DNA of 64,000 nucleotides from Cymbomonas tetramitiformis (Eukaryota > Chlorophyta > Pyramimonadophyceae > Pyramimonadales > Pyramimonadaceae): NCBI GenBank assembly GCA_001247695.2, contig LGRX02029134.1, positions 1 to 64,000 on the forward strand, in the 5' to 3' direction. Shown here piece after piece: positions 51,853 through 62,197 of this stretch (positions are counted from its first letter, which is position 1; each line of letters begins with the position of its first letter). Made by a program: the position numbers and the translations under genes. The notes under the pieces are model-generated. The model was given only the letters and a program-made list of their open reading frames with translations, was not told where the DNA came from and did no database searches.

Positions 51853-53960
51853 AGAAGAGGCTTCCCCCGTCCATCGCCTCTCTCCAATACCATTTCCCCC
51901 TCTTGTGCATCCAGGGTGTGTTCTTCCTTTGATTCCTCCAAACCCAGACTTCTGGGCCTTGATGTGAGTACACAGTCCCCCCCGGGGCAGAGTCGTTTAT
52001 TTGCGTTCGTGTTATTAAGATTCTGATCCCGCGGTGGGTAATAGCCAAGATTCCCATCATTACGAGGCATGCGGAAATAAGTAATGTGTGCTGCCGGTCC
52101 ATCACGAGTTTAAAGTGTCCCGGGAGCACGAGACTCGGTGACAAGAAGTGCAGCATTATGCCAAATTTTTCGAACTCTCCCTCCCTTGGGTGGTCCCCCT
52201 CTGTTATCAGATCGGGGGTGTGATTACAAGAGGCAGTTAATACAAATAAGCAATAGGTTTCATTGTTCTGCAGGTATTTATCGTACTTCCTATTGCCACT
52301 GCCTCTCCCTGGCCAGCGCGTGCCGGGAGGCGTCAACTTGTGCCCCCTCCAGGCTGTGCCTCCACCAGGTGTGCTCGCCTGCCTGCATTCTGCATCTCCG
52401 TCTACCCTCGTCCGGTGCCTGTTCTCGGCCCATCGTCTCGCATCAGATTCTGTGTGCCTGTGGAGGGGTTGCATTATACCGGTCAGATCACCATCCTGGC
52501 AAGATGGCCAAGCATTCAGAACTGGCAAGGGAGCACTGACCTGAGCCCTGAGCTCGTCGAGGCGCTTTAGTGCCGCCCTGCCGTCAGGGTTGTCAAACTC
52601 CTGTGGAATTGCGGGGCCTGTCTCAGGCCTCCCATACTGCCGAGGGTCCTTGCCCAGGGCCTCCGCCAGGGGCCTCGGCTGGGCAGTGGGCTGGGCAGTC
52701 GGCTGTTGCTGGAGCTGTGTGCCCCACTGTGGGTACAGCCCCTGTGCCAGGTGCGAATATTGGGCCTGTGGCGGCCCCAATGGCACCTGGTGCGGCAGCT
52801 GCAGCGGGGCTGCCGGAGGGGGCTGCAGCTGCTGGGGCTGTTGCTGTTGGCCCAGGTAGCTCTGCCCCCCTTGAGGCATCAGCTGGACCCCGTGCTGCAG
52901 CAGCCCCGTGACCTGCCCAGACAGCTGGGTGATCGCTGACATCTGCCTGTCCGAGGCTTGCACCTGCTGGCTTACCACCTCGGTGAGAGCCTTCACGGAG
53001 TCGGCTAGCGACGCTAGTTCGCCGCCCGCCCGAGGAGCCTGCGCTGCTGGCGGCTCCGGTGGTAGCTGCCTGCCGTACCCCTGGTCCTGCGCAAACAGCT
53101 GGGTCGGCTGTACCTGACCGTAGTATGAGCCTTTGGCTCCTTTGCCCTGCCCCTTTCCCGCGTATCTGGGCCTCTGTCTCGGGGGCTGCTGTGGGCTTCG
53201 TTGGGTCATCCACCTGGACCTCGGGCTGCAGGCGATGTGAAACTTTACGTTCCCGATGTGGAAGAACATACGGTTCGTGGTGCGATGCGAGACTGCCTCG
53301 TATGTGGCAGCCTCCACCGTTACCCAGTACCTGCAGGCCTCCCTGCTGTCCCTGTCCGGGAGCGGTTGGGCGAGAGTGATGAGTTCCCCCACCCCCCTTT
53401 CTGATGGGGGGGAGGGAACCGGAAACACCTCGATGCCTGTCTGCGACCGCAGCTCCCGCTTCGCTGCAGAGAGGACCTGTTCCACCCTGTCTGCAGAGTG
53501 CCAGTGTCTGCCTTCCGGTGGCCTGGCAACCACCTCCAGTTCCCACTCCTGGAACTTTGTGATATCTGCGGTGGAGGAGTATTTGTGCACTGTGACTGGG
53601 TGCCCATAGAACTCATATGGGAGTCCCAGCCGCAGTGCCCTGTCAGCCTCGTCCACTCGCGAGAACACCACGATGGCGACGTCCAGTGCTGTCGCCCTGG
53701 CCTCCTCCCAGTGTGGCCTTCCCTTACCGATGTAAACAATGTTTCGGGCTCCCCCCTCGAGCACCACTCCCGCCGAGATGCTGTTGGCCACTTCAGCCAC
53801 ACCCTGCCCAACCAGCCCGACGGACTGCAGGATGACCGTGCGGTCGGCTGGGAGCGAGTCCCTGTCCTGCTTCATCGGGCACCTGTGCACGTCCCTGGCG
53901 ACACTGGCTTTGGGGGTGCCCACTGCCCCGTGCTTCCAGCGGTCGGCATAGCCCCACGGA
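51539..53960 (-). CDS. Retrotransposon ORF1: RRM-like, Q/P-rich, WW-like
   Basis: The open frame actually begins at 54175 inside fabD sequence (first 71 codons); element-derived coding starts at 53960. Counting from 54175: residues 110-200 resemble an RRM (RNIVYIGKG, IVVFSRVDEADRAL, YEFYGHPVTVHKY); 340-510 are Gly/Lys- then Gln/Pro-rich with a likely helix at 385-430; 688-712 are hydrophobic (LLISACLVMMGILAI), a possible membrane segment; 762-786 resemble a WW domain (WYWREAMDGGSLFYVN, then GRTS, second Trp missing); the C-terminus is Gly/Pro/Arg-rich. Expected role: binds element RNA as nucleoprotein. No own ATG precedes the RRM-like part after the junction except one at about residue 101. 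The N-terminus is therefore likely truncated. Confidence 0.7.
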
Positions 53961-54043
53961 GGGACTCGCTCCTTCTTTATGGCGCCGAAACGAGTAAAGC
54001 TCGTCGGATTGACCAGGTGCATCCGGGATGCGAGGAGTCGCAC

Positions 54044-57000
54044 CTTTTCGAGGTTCTCGCGTGCAGGGTTCATCATGGGCGTGTGGAAAGCGCCGCTGAC
54101 AGCCACGGCTTGAGCCTGCTTGCACGAAAACCCGCGACGGCTATTGATCTTCCACTTCCACGCCCACGTGTCCACTGCAGGACTTCGAGTGGATCAACAT
54201 ATGTAATACCGCGGTGAGCCAGCAGTATGAAGCGTAGCGTCTTATACAGGAAACGCGTGCGTCACTTCTACGAGAGCTACTTGAAGGGGGAGAAGGAAGA
54301 GGCCCTCAGCTGATACTCTATGTCAGGATAACGGTACGGGCACCGAAGTTCGATGCGCGGATCGTTCGGATATCGTTCGGCAAATTGGAAGTGTTCTATT
54401 GACAGGAAGTAGGTCACCTTGAGTGCCCCCTTGGCAGTGGCGCGCTTCTGCAGCTCGGAGAGCGCAGTCAATGTACCGGACGCTACCCTCCCTTGAGGAA
54501 ACAGGAAGTTCGCCAGCTGGCAGACCGTGCCGGGCATAGCCTCGCGCACCTCCTTGCACAGATCCTGCAACAGCAGCAGTCGTGCTTCTCCTTGAGCTTC
54601 AGTTTAACCCCTAACTTCCCTCGAGGCGCCACTGGCTCCTCCCCAGATCACCCAGGCCTATGTGCTCTTTCTGTTAGCAGCAATACTTTCTCCCGCTGTG
54701 GTGCACCACCAGTGGCATGTGAGCTCAATGCGTTAGCGAGCTGGGATCCGTTTGGGGTCGTTCGCACCTGAAGATCGGGGTCGTTCAGCCCGACAATTGT
54801 CATCATACCGTGTGGCTCTCCCATGGTGGCGGCCATTGACATGCTCTCTGCGCGCACCTTCACCACCTGCATAGAAGAGGGCGCGCAAAGCCGTGTCCGT
54901 ACAAGGATCAGGTCTGAAGGACCTCGGCAAAAAGAACAACTTACTCTCGGCACCTCTGCAGCCTCTCTTAATATTTAACTTGAGAACAGCACTTTCTTCA
55001 TTCTAACAAAACAGGCTCCGCAAAACTCGTGACGCCTGAAAGTGAAACTTGTTTCGTTGCGGCAAAACTTGCTCTCCTGCGCTCGTGCTGCATAAGAAAG
55101 CGATTCTTTGTTTTGCGGTAAAAATGGCTCTCCGTAACTCCTCACGGCCGAAAGTGACAATTGTTTTGTTAAGGCAAAATAGGCTCTCTGCAGCTCGTCA
55201 CGCCTCAGAACGGCACTAGTTTCGTTGTGGCCAAATAGGCGCTCCGCAGCCTGCGTTGCCTAAAGAATACCTTTCGCACCCACGGTTGTCCGCAGGTCGC
55301 CTCCAGGCTCTGGTGCATCTACAAAGAGATGCTAGCGTCCTCCAGTCCGTCAAAAGACCCACACAAAAGGACACACAAGGGAACGCAAGCGGGAAGTCTC
55401 TTGATGTCGAGTCTGCACAAAGACAGGGAAGAACCCCAGAGGCGGCACCTTCATGGCATCCTCAAAGCTCAGCACGCCAGCGAACACGAGCGCGGTGTAC
55501 TCGCCCAGGCTCAGCCCCGCCGTGCATGAGGCCCTGCGCCACACAAAGTTGCACCCCTGGGTGGTTCTGGGCAGAACATAAACTATGCAGGCAGCGGAGG
55601 CGATGCACGATGCATGAAGCGGAGGCGATGTACAACACTATGAGGCGAAAAAGGGTTTCAAGAGGGGGAAACGTATAGGACGAGGCGCAAGATGGCTAAG
55701 AATTCCTCCTCCGGCGAATTCCTTTGGATTCGACGAAATTCGAAGAAACAGCTAGGTGACGACCCGGGTATCAGTTCAAGACCCGGACAGGCGTCTACCA
55801 GCGAATTCACCCTGAACACTCCGGGGTCAAGGGGAAGTTGCAGAAGATCACCCAAGGATGCACACCGCCCTGGCACTTTGGAAAGGCGGCCTCAGGTATT
55901 GTGCGCACGGAATTGGGGGAGGCAGCACAATCCTCGTGAGAACGGGACAGCGGCGGCCTGCAGACAGCTTGGATGGTGTGGAGAAGCCTTGGCAGCCACA
56001 CGGTGCATACACTTTCCTTGCGCCGTTCTCTTGTGACCACCAGCAACCTAGCAACCACACTGCCCAGTAGTGCTCTGTATGGCTGCAGCATATACCCGCG
56101 CCCGGAATCTGGGTACCAGCACACACTTGGGCCCTGCTTTATCCAGTTTCTCCGTAGCTCCGTGGAGTTCGACCGTAGCTCCGTGGAGTTCGACCGTAGC
56201 TCCGTGGAGTTCGAGACCCTCTTCTCTCAATTGAGCGTTCCGACACCCTCTTCGGATGCCTCGCCCTCAACACCTCCTCGTTATGATCGGGTCGGTGGGT
56301 GGGTGGGTGGGAGGGTGTGCACGTGTCTCAGGGGTTGCTATGCGGGCAGTTCGGCTCGGTAGAGGAGGAGCAAGCGAGACGCACCCCAACACAGCTTGAG
56401 GATCTGTTTGTCGCAGCATCTCTACGGCAGCACAACCACCGACGAATAAGGCGGGTTGGGAATATCTTGTGTCGTCGATTTTGGCTTTGGGGCCCTCTAA
56501 GCAAACTTCCAGCAGGTCGTATCCAAGCACCTGAGGCGACACCGAATCTTTCAGCTCCTCCACACAAATCTTTGACTTGCGTGCTCGACTCCTCTTCAAG
56601 GTGCGCCGCCTCACCTTGTTCGCGGTCTCAAACATGGCTTTCACGGCGGGAATATCCTTTGCCTTTGCGCACATACCCACGGCCTGCAATCCACAGGGAA
56701 AAGAGCGCGTTTGTCTCACCGGTGAAGGAAATACTGTGCTTGTGAACAGAATTTTTCTCTCTGTTGAGATACTACGGCGCATAGCTAGTCGTTCAGCTAC
56801 TCGAGCTGGCCTCGTATAGCCGTATAATAGATACCATCGTCCTAAACGCGTTCACCACTTTCAGTAGAACAAACCGGTGCGCAGTAGCAGAAAAAACACG
56901 CAGCACTCGACCAGTTATTCGCCTTGTCACTGTGAGGGGGGATGTTATGACCGCGTCTGTGCAGGAAAGGAGTGTGTGCACAGTGCTTCCAGCTGGCGCG

Positions 57001-57401
57001 GAATTGCAAGAAGGGTGCTGAACTACTTGGCGTACGAACGGTTTCAATTTGCACGACAGTGACGAAGGTTTCAAGGAAGGTCTGCTCTTGGTAATCGATG
57101 AAAGCCAGCGCTGGAGACTTGAGAGACTTTTATGCACCTGAGAGCCTTGGCCAGGGAAGAGGAACGCGATAGGGGTCTGGGGGACTGCGGGCTTGGAGGC
57201 AACCGGTGCAGGCAGGGAAGCGTCCGCGCTCTCCAGCGCTTCGCGACGAACTTTCCGCGCTTCCTTAAACGCCTTCTTCTCGGCCATTTCCTTTTCTCTT
57301 TTTGTGACCTCTGTCAGGCGGGGTAATAACGTGAGCAACAGGACTCTCTTCAGCCGCTTATGCGGCGAAAGCACTGAGGGCACGTTGAATTCCGTCAGCA
57401 C
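54044..57401 (-). pseudogene. fabD: fabD second copy, exons 1-7 only
   Basis: Exons on the minus strand: 57287(?)-57138, 56683-56615, 56530-56391, 55533-55449, 54866-54768, 54564-54418 and 54115-54044, identical in sequence and splice sites to the full gene at 12993-19580. Exons 8-10 (PVYSNVT, QLVEPVLWE and YELGPG regions) are missing, replaced by the retrotransposon. The catalytic Ser and His motifs are both kept, but the C-terminal half of the substrate-binding fold is lost. Unspliced exon 7 plus 83 bp of intron read in frame into retrotransposon ORF1. If the duplication is real this is a truncated gene; if it is an assembly artefact it is the other allele. Confidence 0.85.
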
Positions 57402-57459
57402 TCTTTCTCACACTTGCGTAGCAAAACAGAGCGTCCGAAAGCAAGACGTTCTGCCTCAG

Positions 57460-58411
57460 TCAGGAACTTTCACAAACTTGGAGCCAGCTACGCGACAGGA
57501 ATTGCGCTCGCGGTGCCCAACTTTGAGTCAACCTTAAGGGATTCTTGGCCGCAATACACAATATGATGTACGAACCCGGATATGGATGTTTGTAGCCTTT
57601 TGACCAGGTCTTAATGGCGTCCAAGCCATAGTCATACAACGCCCACCAGTCGCCAATATCAGCGTGAGGTTCACGTGCTTTGGGAGTGTCCTTGTACTTT
57701 TCTTCCAATGCCAAAATTTTAGAACGAACGCTCTCGTCATCTATGGCAACCTCAATAGGAAGCTTTTTACCGGGGTTTAAGTATGGGTCGTAGTCTTCGG
57801 TTTTAATAGTGGGGTCCGCTCCCTCGCTCTGCAGCCCACAACGATGAATAGATCACAAACGAGCCCATACACGTATATGCAACTATTTCCAAGAAGAATA
57901 ACTTACCAAGAGGTACTCATAAATTTCCAAATAACCCTCATATTGTGCAAGATATGCGGCGCGATGAAGAGCAGTGAAGCCTTTATCATCCCTTTGGTTG
58001 ACCTCTGCCCCAGCACGGATTAAGTGGTGGACCTGCAAATTACCAAATTTTAAACTGTCAACACAAGCTGACACCTTTAAAAGAAGTCCTTACTACGCAG
58101 ATGGAAGGGTGAGCAAAAATACCATATCAAGCTGTTTGTACGTTGTGGCAAAGTGCATCGGAGCACCCGCCCCGTTATCTTGAGTGACATAGTACGGATC
58201 AGTTTCCATTATCTGAAGACAACATAAAAAAACCCCTGTAAGTCGCCGAATCCGACGACACTCTGAGCGCAACGCTGTTGAAGCAAACAAGGGTGCATTC
58301 TACCATCTTCAGCTGATCGGGATCTCCAAGACGCACACAACTGTAAAATGCAAACGGAGGAAACTTCGGCTGGGGCGGATAACGCCCCGTTCCACTCATA
58401 TCGCGAGGCAT
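57460..58411 (-). CDS. Ankyrin-repeat protein, second copy
   Basis: Exons 58411-58304, 58212-58123, 58032-57907 and 57828-57460, identical in coding sequence to the gene at 19639-20590. It keeps all splice sites and is potentially functional, including its upstream flank to about 59067. The presence of a full second copy would double dosage if the duplication is real. Confidence 0.78.
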
Positions 58412-59067
58412 GGTGCTCTTTCTGTTGTTGTTTCAGCCCTGTGCGGGTGTAAGAAATCTGAGAAAAAGATAACGCTCTTGCACAAACGACACGGTGATCG
58501 CTGGAAACCTTGGTTGCAGTTACGATGCTTTCGACGCCCGCATGCGATCGGATGAGTATCGGATGTCACCTCATGAATTAATAATAAATCCTCAGCATAA
58601 ATGTGTGATTGAAACGCATCGAACACTGGAGTGCTTCCTAATTATTTGCATTCGAGCCATCCATTCTGGGCATACTATGTCCTTCCGATATCCACCCAGA
58701 AATACGTACGATGCAGATTACCTCATGCGGTCAGCATTTGGTTTACTGGCAAGTTGTCAGTTACAGCAGGCGACCGCTTATTGGTCTATATTTCCCAACG
58801 CACTCATTTCGTAGCATCCCGAATTCCTGATGGTTCACAGTTGGCAAGCGAAAACCTTAAAGTCCTTGGTGTCTATGTGGCTCCATCGTGGTCTTATTCG
58901 CTGTTGTGAATTGTCCTATTCCGTGTCACTGTATTCGTATTATTGTTTATAAGATTATAACTGCTTGAGCTTGTTCCCGTGTTTTTTTATAGCGGAAAAC
59001 GAATAAACGTAATAATAATAATAATAATGTACTCTAATGTTTAACTATCATTGGTTAACTATGACTA

Positions 59068-59839
59068 ATGAGAAGTTCATGGTTTAGTGGCTACTTTGAA
59101 AACCATGGTTTTGGTCCGACTGTCATCACTGCGTTCACGGACACGATGGGCAGATCGTTCGATCCCACGCTTCTGTGCATTTTTTTGATCGTGTACCCAA
59201 TAAGTAGCCTCCAAACCGTGGTTTCGCGAAACCACAGTTTCGGTTTTCATGGTTTTCTCCAAAACCATGGTTTTGGAAAGGAATATTGTGTACACGTCCG
59301 CGACAGCCTGTCTGCCGACGTGTCCCATCACGTAAGACAATTCTGAACCGTGGTCCCACGAAACCACGCTTTTCGTGGTTTCGCGAAACCACGCTTTGGG
59401 GGAACGTCAGCCATCGTCATCCAGATGCATAATGTGAAAATCGAATTTACGAAATCTGAAGATCGACTCGAACGCCCCGAGATGTCGAAAATTCTGAAAC
59501 TCTTCCAGTCAGGCTCACCGTTGAACTGGGAGCTCCCAGTTGATGTGATGACATGGTATCGCGAAACCACAGTTTCCAAACCGTAGTATCCCGAAACCAC
59601 AGTTTCCAAAGCGTGGTTTCGCGAAACCACGCTTTTCAAACCGTAGTTTCGCGAAACCATGGTTTGGGGGAACGTGACACGCGATCAGCATATCCCCCGC
59701 CACCCAGGCGCCACCAGGCGGAATATTCGGGGGAATATCGCGAAAAGCGTGGTTTCGCGAAACCACGATTTGTAAACCATGGTTTCGCGATACCTCATAC
59801 CACGGTTTCAAAGTAGCCACTAAACCATGAACTTCTCAT
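59068..59839. mobile_element. Fold-back element, second copy with different interior
   Basis: Same termini and TTTCGCGAAACCAC sub-repeats as 21247-22033. About 59480-59550 is replaced by unrelated sequence, making it 15 bp shorter. SNPs also cluster at 59385-59400 and 59586. Confidence 0.75.
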
Positions 59840-60253
59840 AACTTTGACTATCTGATATTAAATTATGACAAGGGTGTCAGCGGGGGTCTGTAAGGGCCGC
59901 CAGGGGGGTCTGAATATCAGTTTTGGCCGTTTTAATCGGCCGTGGAGGCCCCCCTATCGTGACCCCCCTAATTTTTGTGTGCATTCAGGGTTTAGGGTTT
60001 GGGTTTGGCAGAATTATATCAGAATTATGTCAGAATTACGTCAGAATTACGTCAGAGTGTGTCATAGTGGCGGCTACGCCGGTGCCGGTGACTGTGGAAT
60101 TTGAATATGTCTTATGTGTTAAATATGGGCGTGCTATAAGAAACGGCGCGGCCTTAAATTACTATATTTATATATTTTTTTTCATTTAATAGAATTTAAA
60201 AAAGGGAGGTGGGAGGTGGGAGGTTGCCGTTTTCAAAAAGCATTTTAGAATTC

Positions 60254-61948
60254 TCATGGGGAGACAGACTTTCGCCCCCCCATAAAATGGGGGTGATTGT
60301 CTCTTCCTGTGTCACCTCTCGCCGTGTAGTGTCACTTGCATCTTGCCTGCCGTCACTTCCGTCCGATAATAAAACACCTAAGTTATTTTATTATCTCATC
60401 TTTGACTGTGACACTCCGGGTTTGCACTGTCTGCTTCTTGAGTTGTTGTGACCCGCAAGTATATCCACCCTTTGCATATATTTTGCTGTTCACATCAGGT
60501 TATGGTCCCACCGCTGGCAGGCTCACCCGTTGGGTTTCACTTTCTCTGATCCCGCACCCTGTGCGGTTCACACGCCCCCTTGGCTTCGTGATTTGGCGGC
60601 GAGCACCCTTGTCCTCTACGCCTCCATCTTGACCTCGAGTGCCCCATCGACACCGGGAATTTCGTCGAGCACCCTGTCCTCGACCCAACATCTACGCGAG
60701 CACCCTGTCCTCGACCCGACATCTACTCGAGCACCATTGTCCTCGACGCTTTTGTCCAACTTTACTTTGCGCTCTGGCCAGCAGCACCTCGACTGCAGCA
60801 AAATTGGCTTGTCGCACGACGTTTTTGACGTCACCACCGTCTTCCCCGCGGGAATCTACCCCAATTTGGCTTTTCCATCGTTCGATTTGGTTATTTTTAG
60901 CGAAAGTTACGTTTTCGCTTGGGAACCCTAAGTGTTGGGCTCCAGATTTTACAGCTTACAGCGGCCATGGCTTCGTGTCGTCAGCGTGCCCGCATTTCTG
61001 CAGTTGCCTCCGCGCTGCACGTGATTCGACGACGAGAGCTTACCCGTGGCTACGATCTGGTGGTGTCTGGTGGTACTCATGCACCAGACACCAAAATCGA
61101 GTCCATCAACCACATCGTCAACATGAGCTTTGACCACTACGAGCTCACCCCGCAGCATCCTCCACTCTTCCCTCCACCCTGCGTGCCCCTTGGCCATTGC
61201 CTGGTGGTGTTTGGAGGTGTTGCATCCCTCATCCCACCGGTTTTCCTCTCTGCTTTCGCACTTGTGTGCGGCAGAGTGGAGCCACACCGCATTTTCCACC
61301 TTCGCCCCCCTCAGAGTGCCCGCGTCACCGCACACGCTCTGGTGGTGCCGCCCACCCTCGCCCCGCACCGCGTGGGCGTTGGTTGACCGCATCTTGGCGG
61401 CGCTCGACTTCATCCACCGTCGAGAGCTACGCCGCCATCCACCCTCGACCGCTGGAGCCTAGGATTGCCGGCTGGCCTGCGGGAGTAGCTTATCCCCGCA
61501 GCACATGCATGGGCGTAAGCCCCTAGAGCACGCATCTAGAGACCAACGCAGGCGAAGCCACACTAGTTGGGTTGGAAAAGACCCCTTTGGGTCTCACAAG
61601 ATGTATGTTTCCTTAGGGTTTCGCCTTTGTGCTTGCCGTAGGATGTTAGGCCTGGCCTGGCAAGTTGGCATCGTGGCACCTCACACCTTCAGGGTGAGGT
61701 GGTGTCATGGGGAGACAGACTTTCGCCCCCCCATAAAATGGGGGTGACTGTCTCTTCCTGTGTCACCTCTCGTCGTGTAGTGTCACTTGCATCTTGCCTG
61801 CCGTCACTTCCGTCCGATAATAAAACACCTAAGTTATTTTATTATCTCATCTTTGACTGTGACACTCCGGGTTTGCACTGTCTGCTTCTTGAGTTGTTGT
61901 GACCCGCAAGTATATCCACCCTTTGCATATATTTTGCTGTTCACATCA
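60254..61948 (+). mobile_element. Small LTR retroelement A, second copy
   Basis: LTRs 60254-60497 and 61705-61948, the same AATTC duplication and the same primer-binding site as 22448-24142. A handful of SNPs lie in the 3' LTR. Confidence 0.9.
60967..61386 (+). CDS. 139-residue ORF of LTR element A, second copy
   Basis: Same predicted protein as 23161-23580. See that entry for description; unknown function. Confidence 0.5.
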   Translation: MASCRQRARISAVASALHVIRRRELTRGYDLVVSGGTHAPDTKIESINHIVNMSFDHYELTPQHPPLFPPPCVPLGHCLVVFGGVASLIPPVFLSAFALVCGRVEPHRIFHLRPPQSARVTAHALVVPPTLAPHRVGVG

Positions 61949-62197
61949 AATTCACATAAATATATCATTTCATTTTATTGTCATTTGAAAAACTTTTCCA
62001 AAAAGTAGCACCGCCCACCGCCCAACCTCCCTTTTTATGAAAAATGGGAAAGTAAGAAGATGTAAGTAAATGATAACGGTAAATCACACACTAATGATTT
62101 GTTTTGACCACGCAGCATATTCACCGTCATTTTACGCACATTAAAAAAACCCACTTAAAGAACTTGATAGTAAGATATACAAGGAAAATGACAACAT

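Larger units (their letters stand above)
41290..53960 (-). mobile_element. Giant Dualen/RandI-like non-LTR retrotransposon
   Basis: About 12.7 kb on the minus strand. It contains ORF1 (53960-51539), an overlapping ORF2 (51852-41923) and a frame-shifted 3' portion (to 41394), then about 80-100 bp of 3' UTR and a T/C-rich tail (plus-strand 41288-41320). No LTRs. Both APE and restriction-like endonucleases are present together with RNase H and a cysteine protease. That is the diagnostic combination described for Dualen of Chlamydomonas. Extra domains here are a second ULP1-like protease and a PCIF1-like domain. Apart from one frameshift near 42157 the ORFs are intact over 12 kb, so the copy is young. 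The 5' end joins fabD intron 7 and the 3' end joins GGGACT-repeat DNA, so the flanks do not match each other. The 5' end is probably truncated, since ORF1 lacks its own start. Confidence 0.88.
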
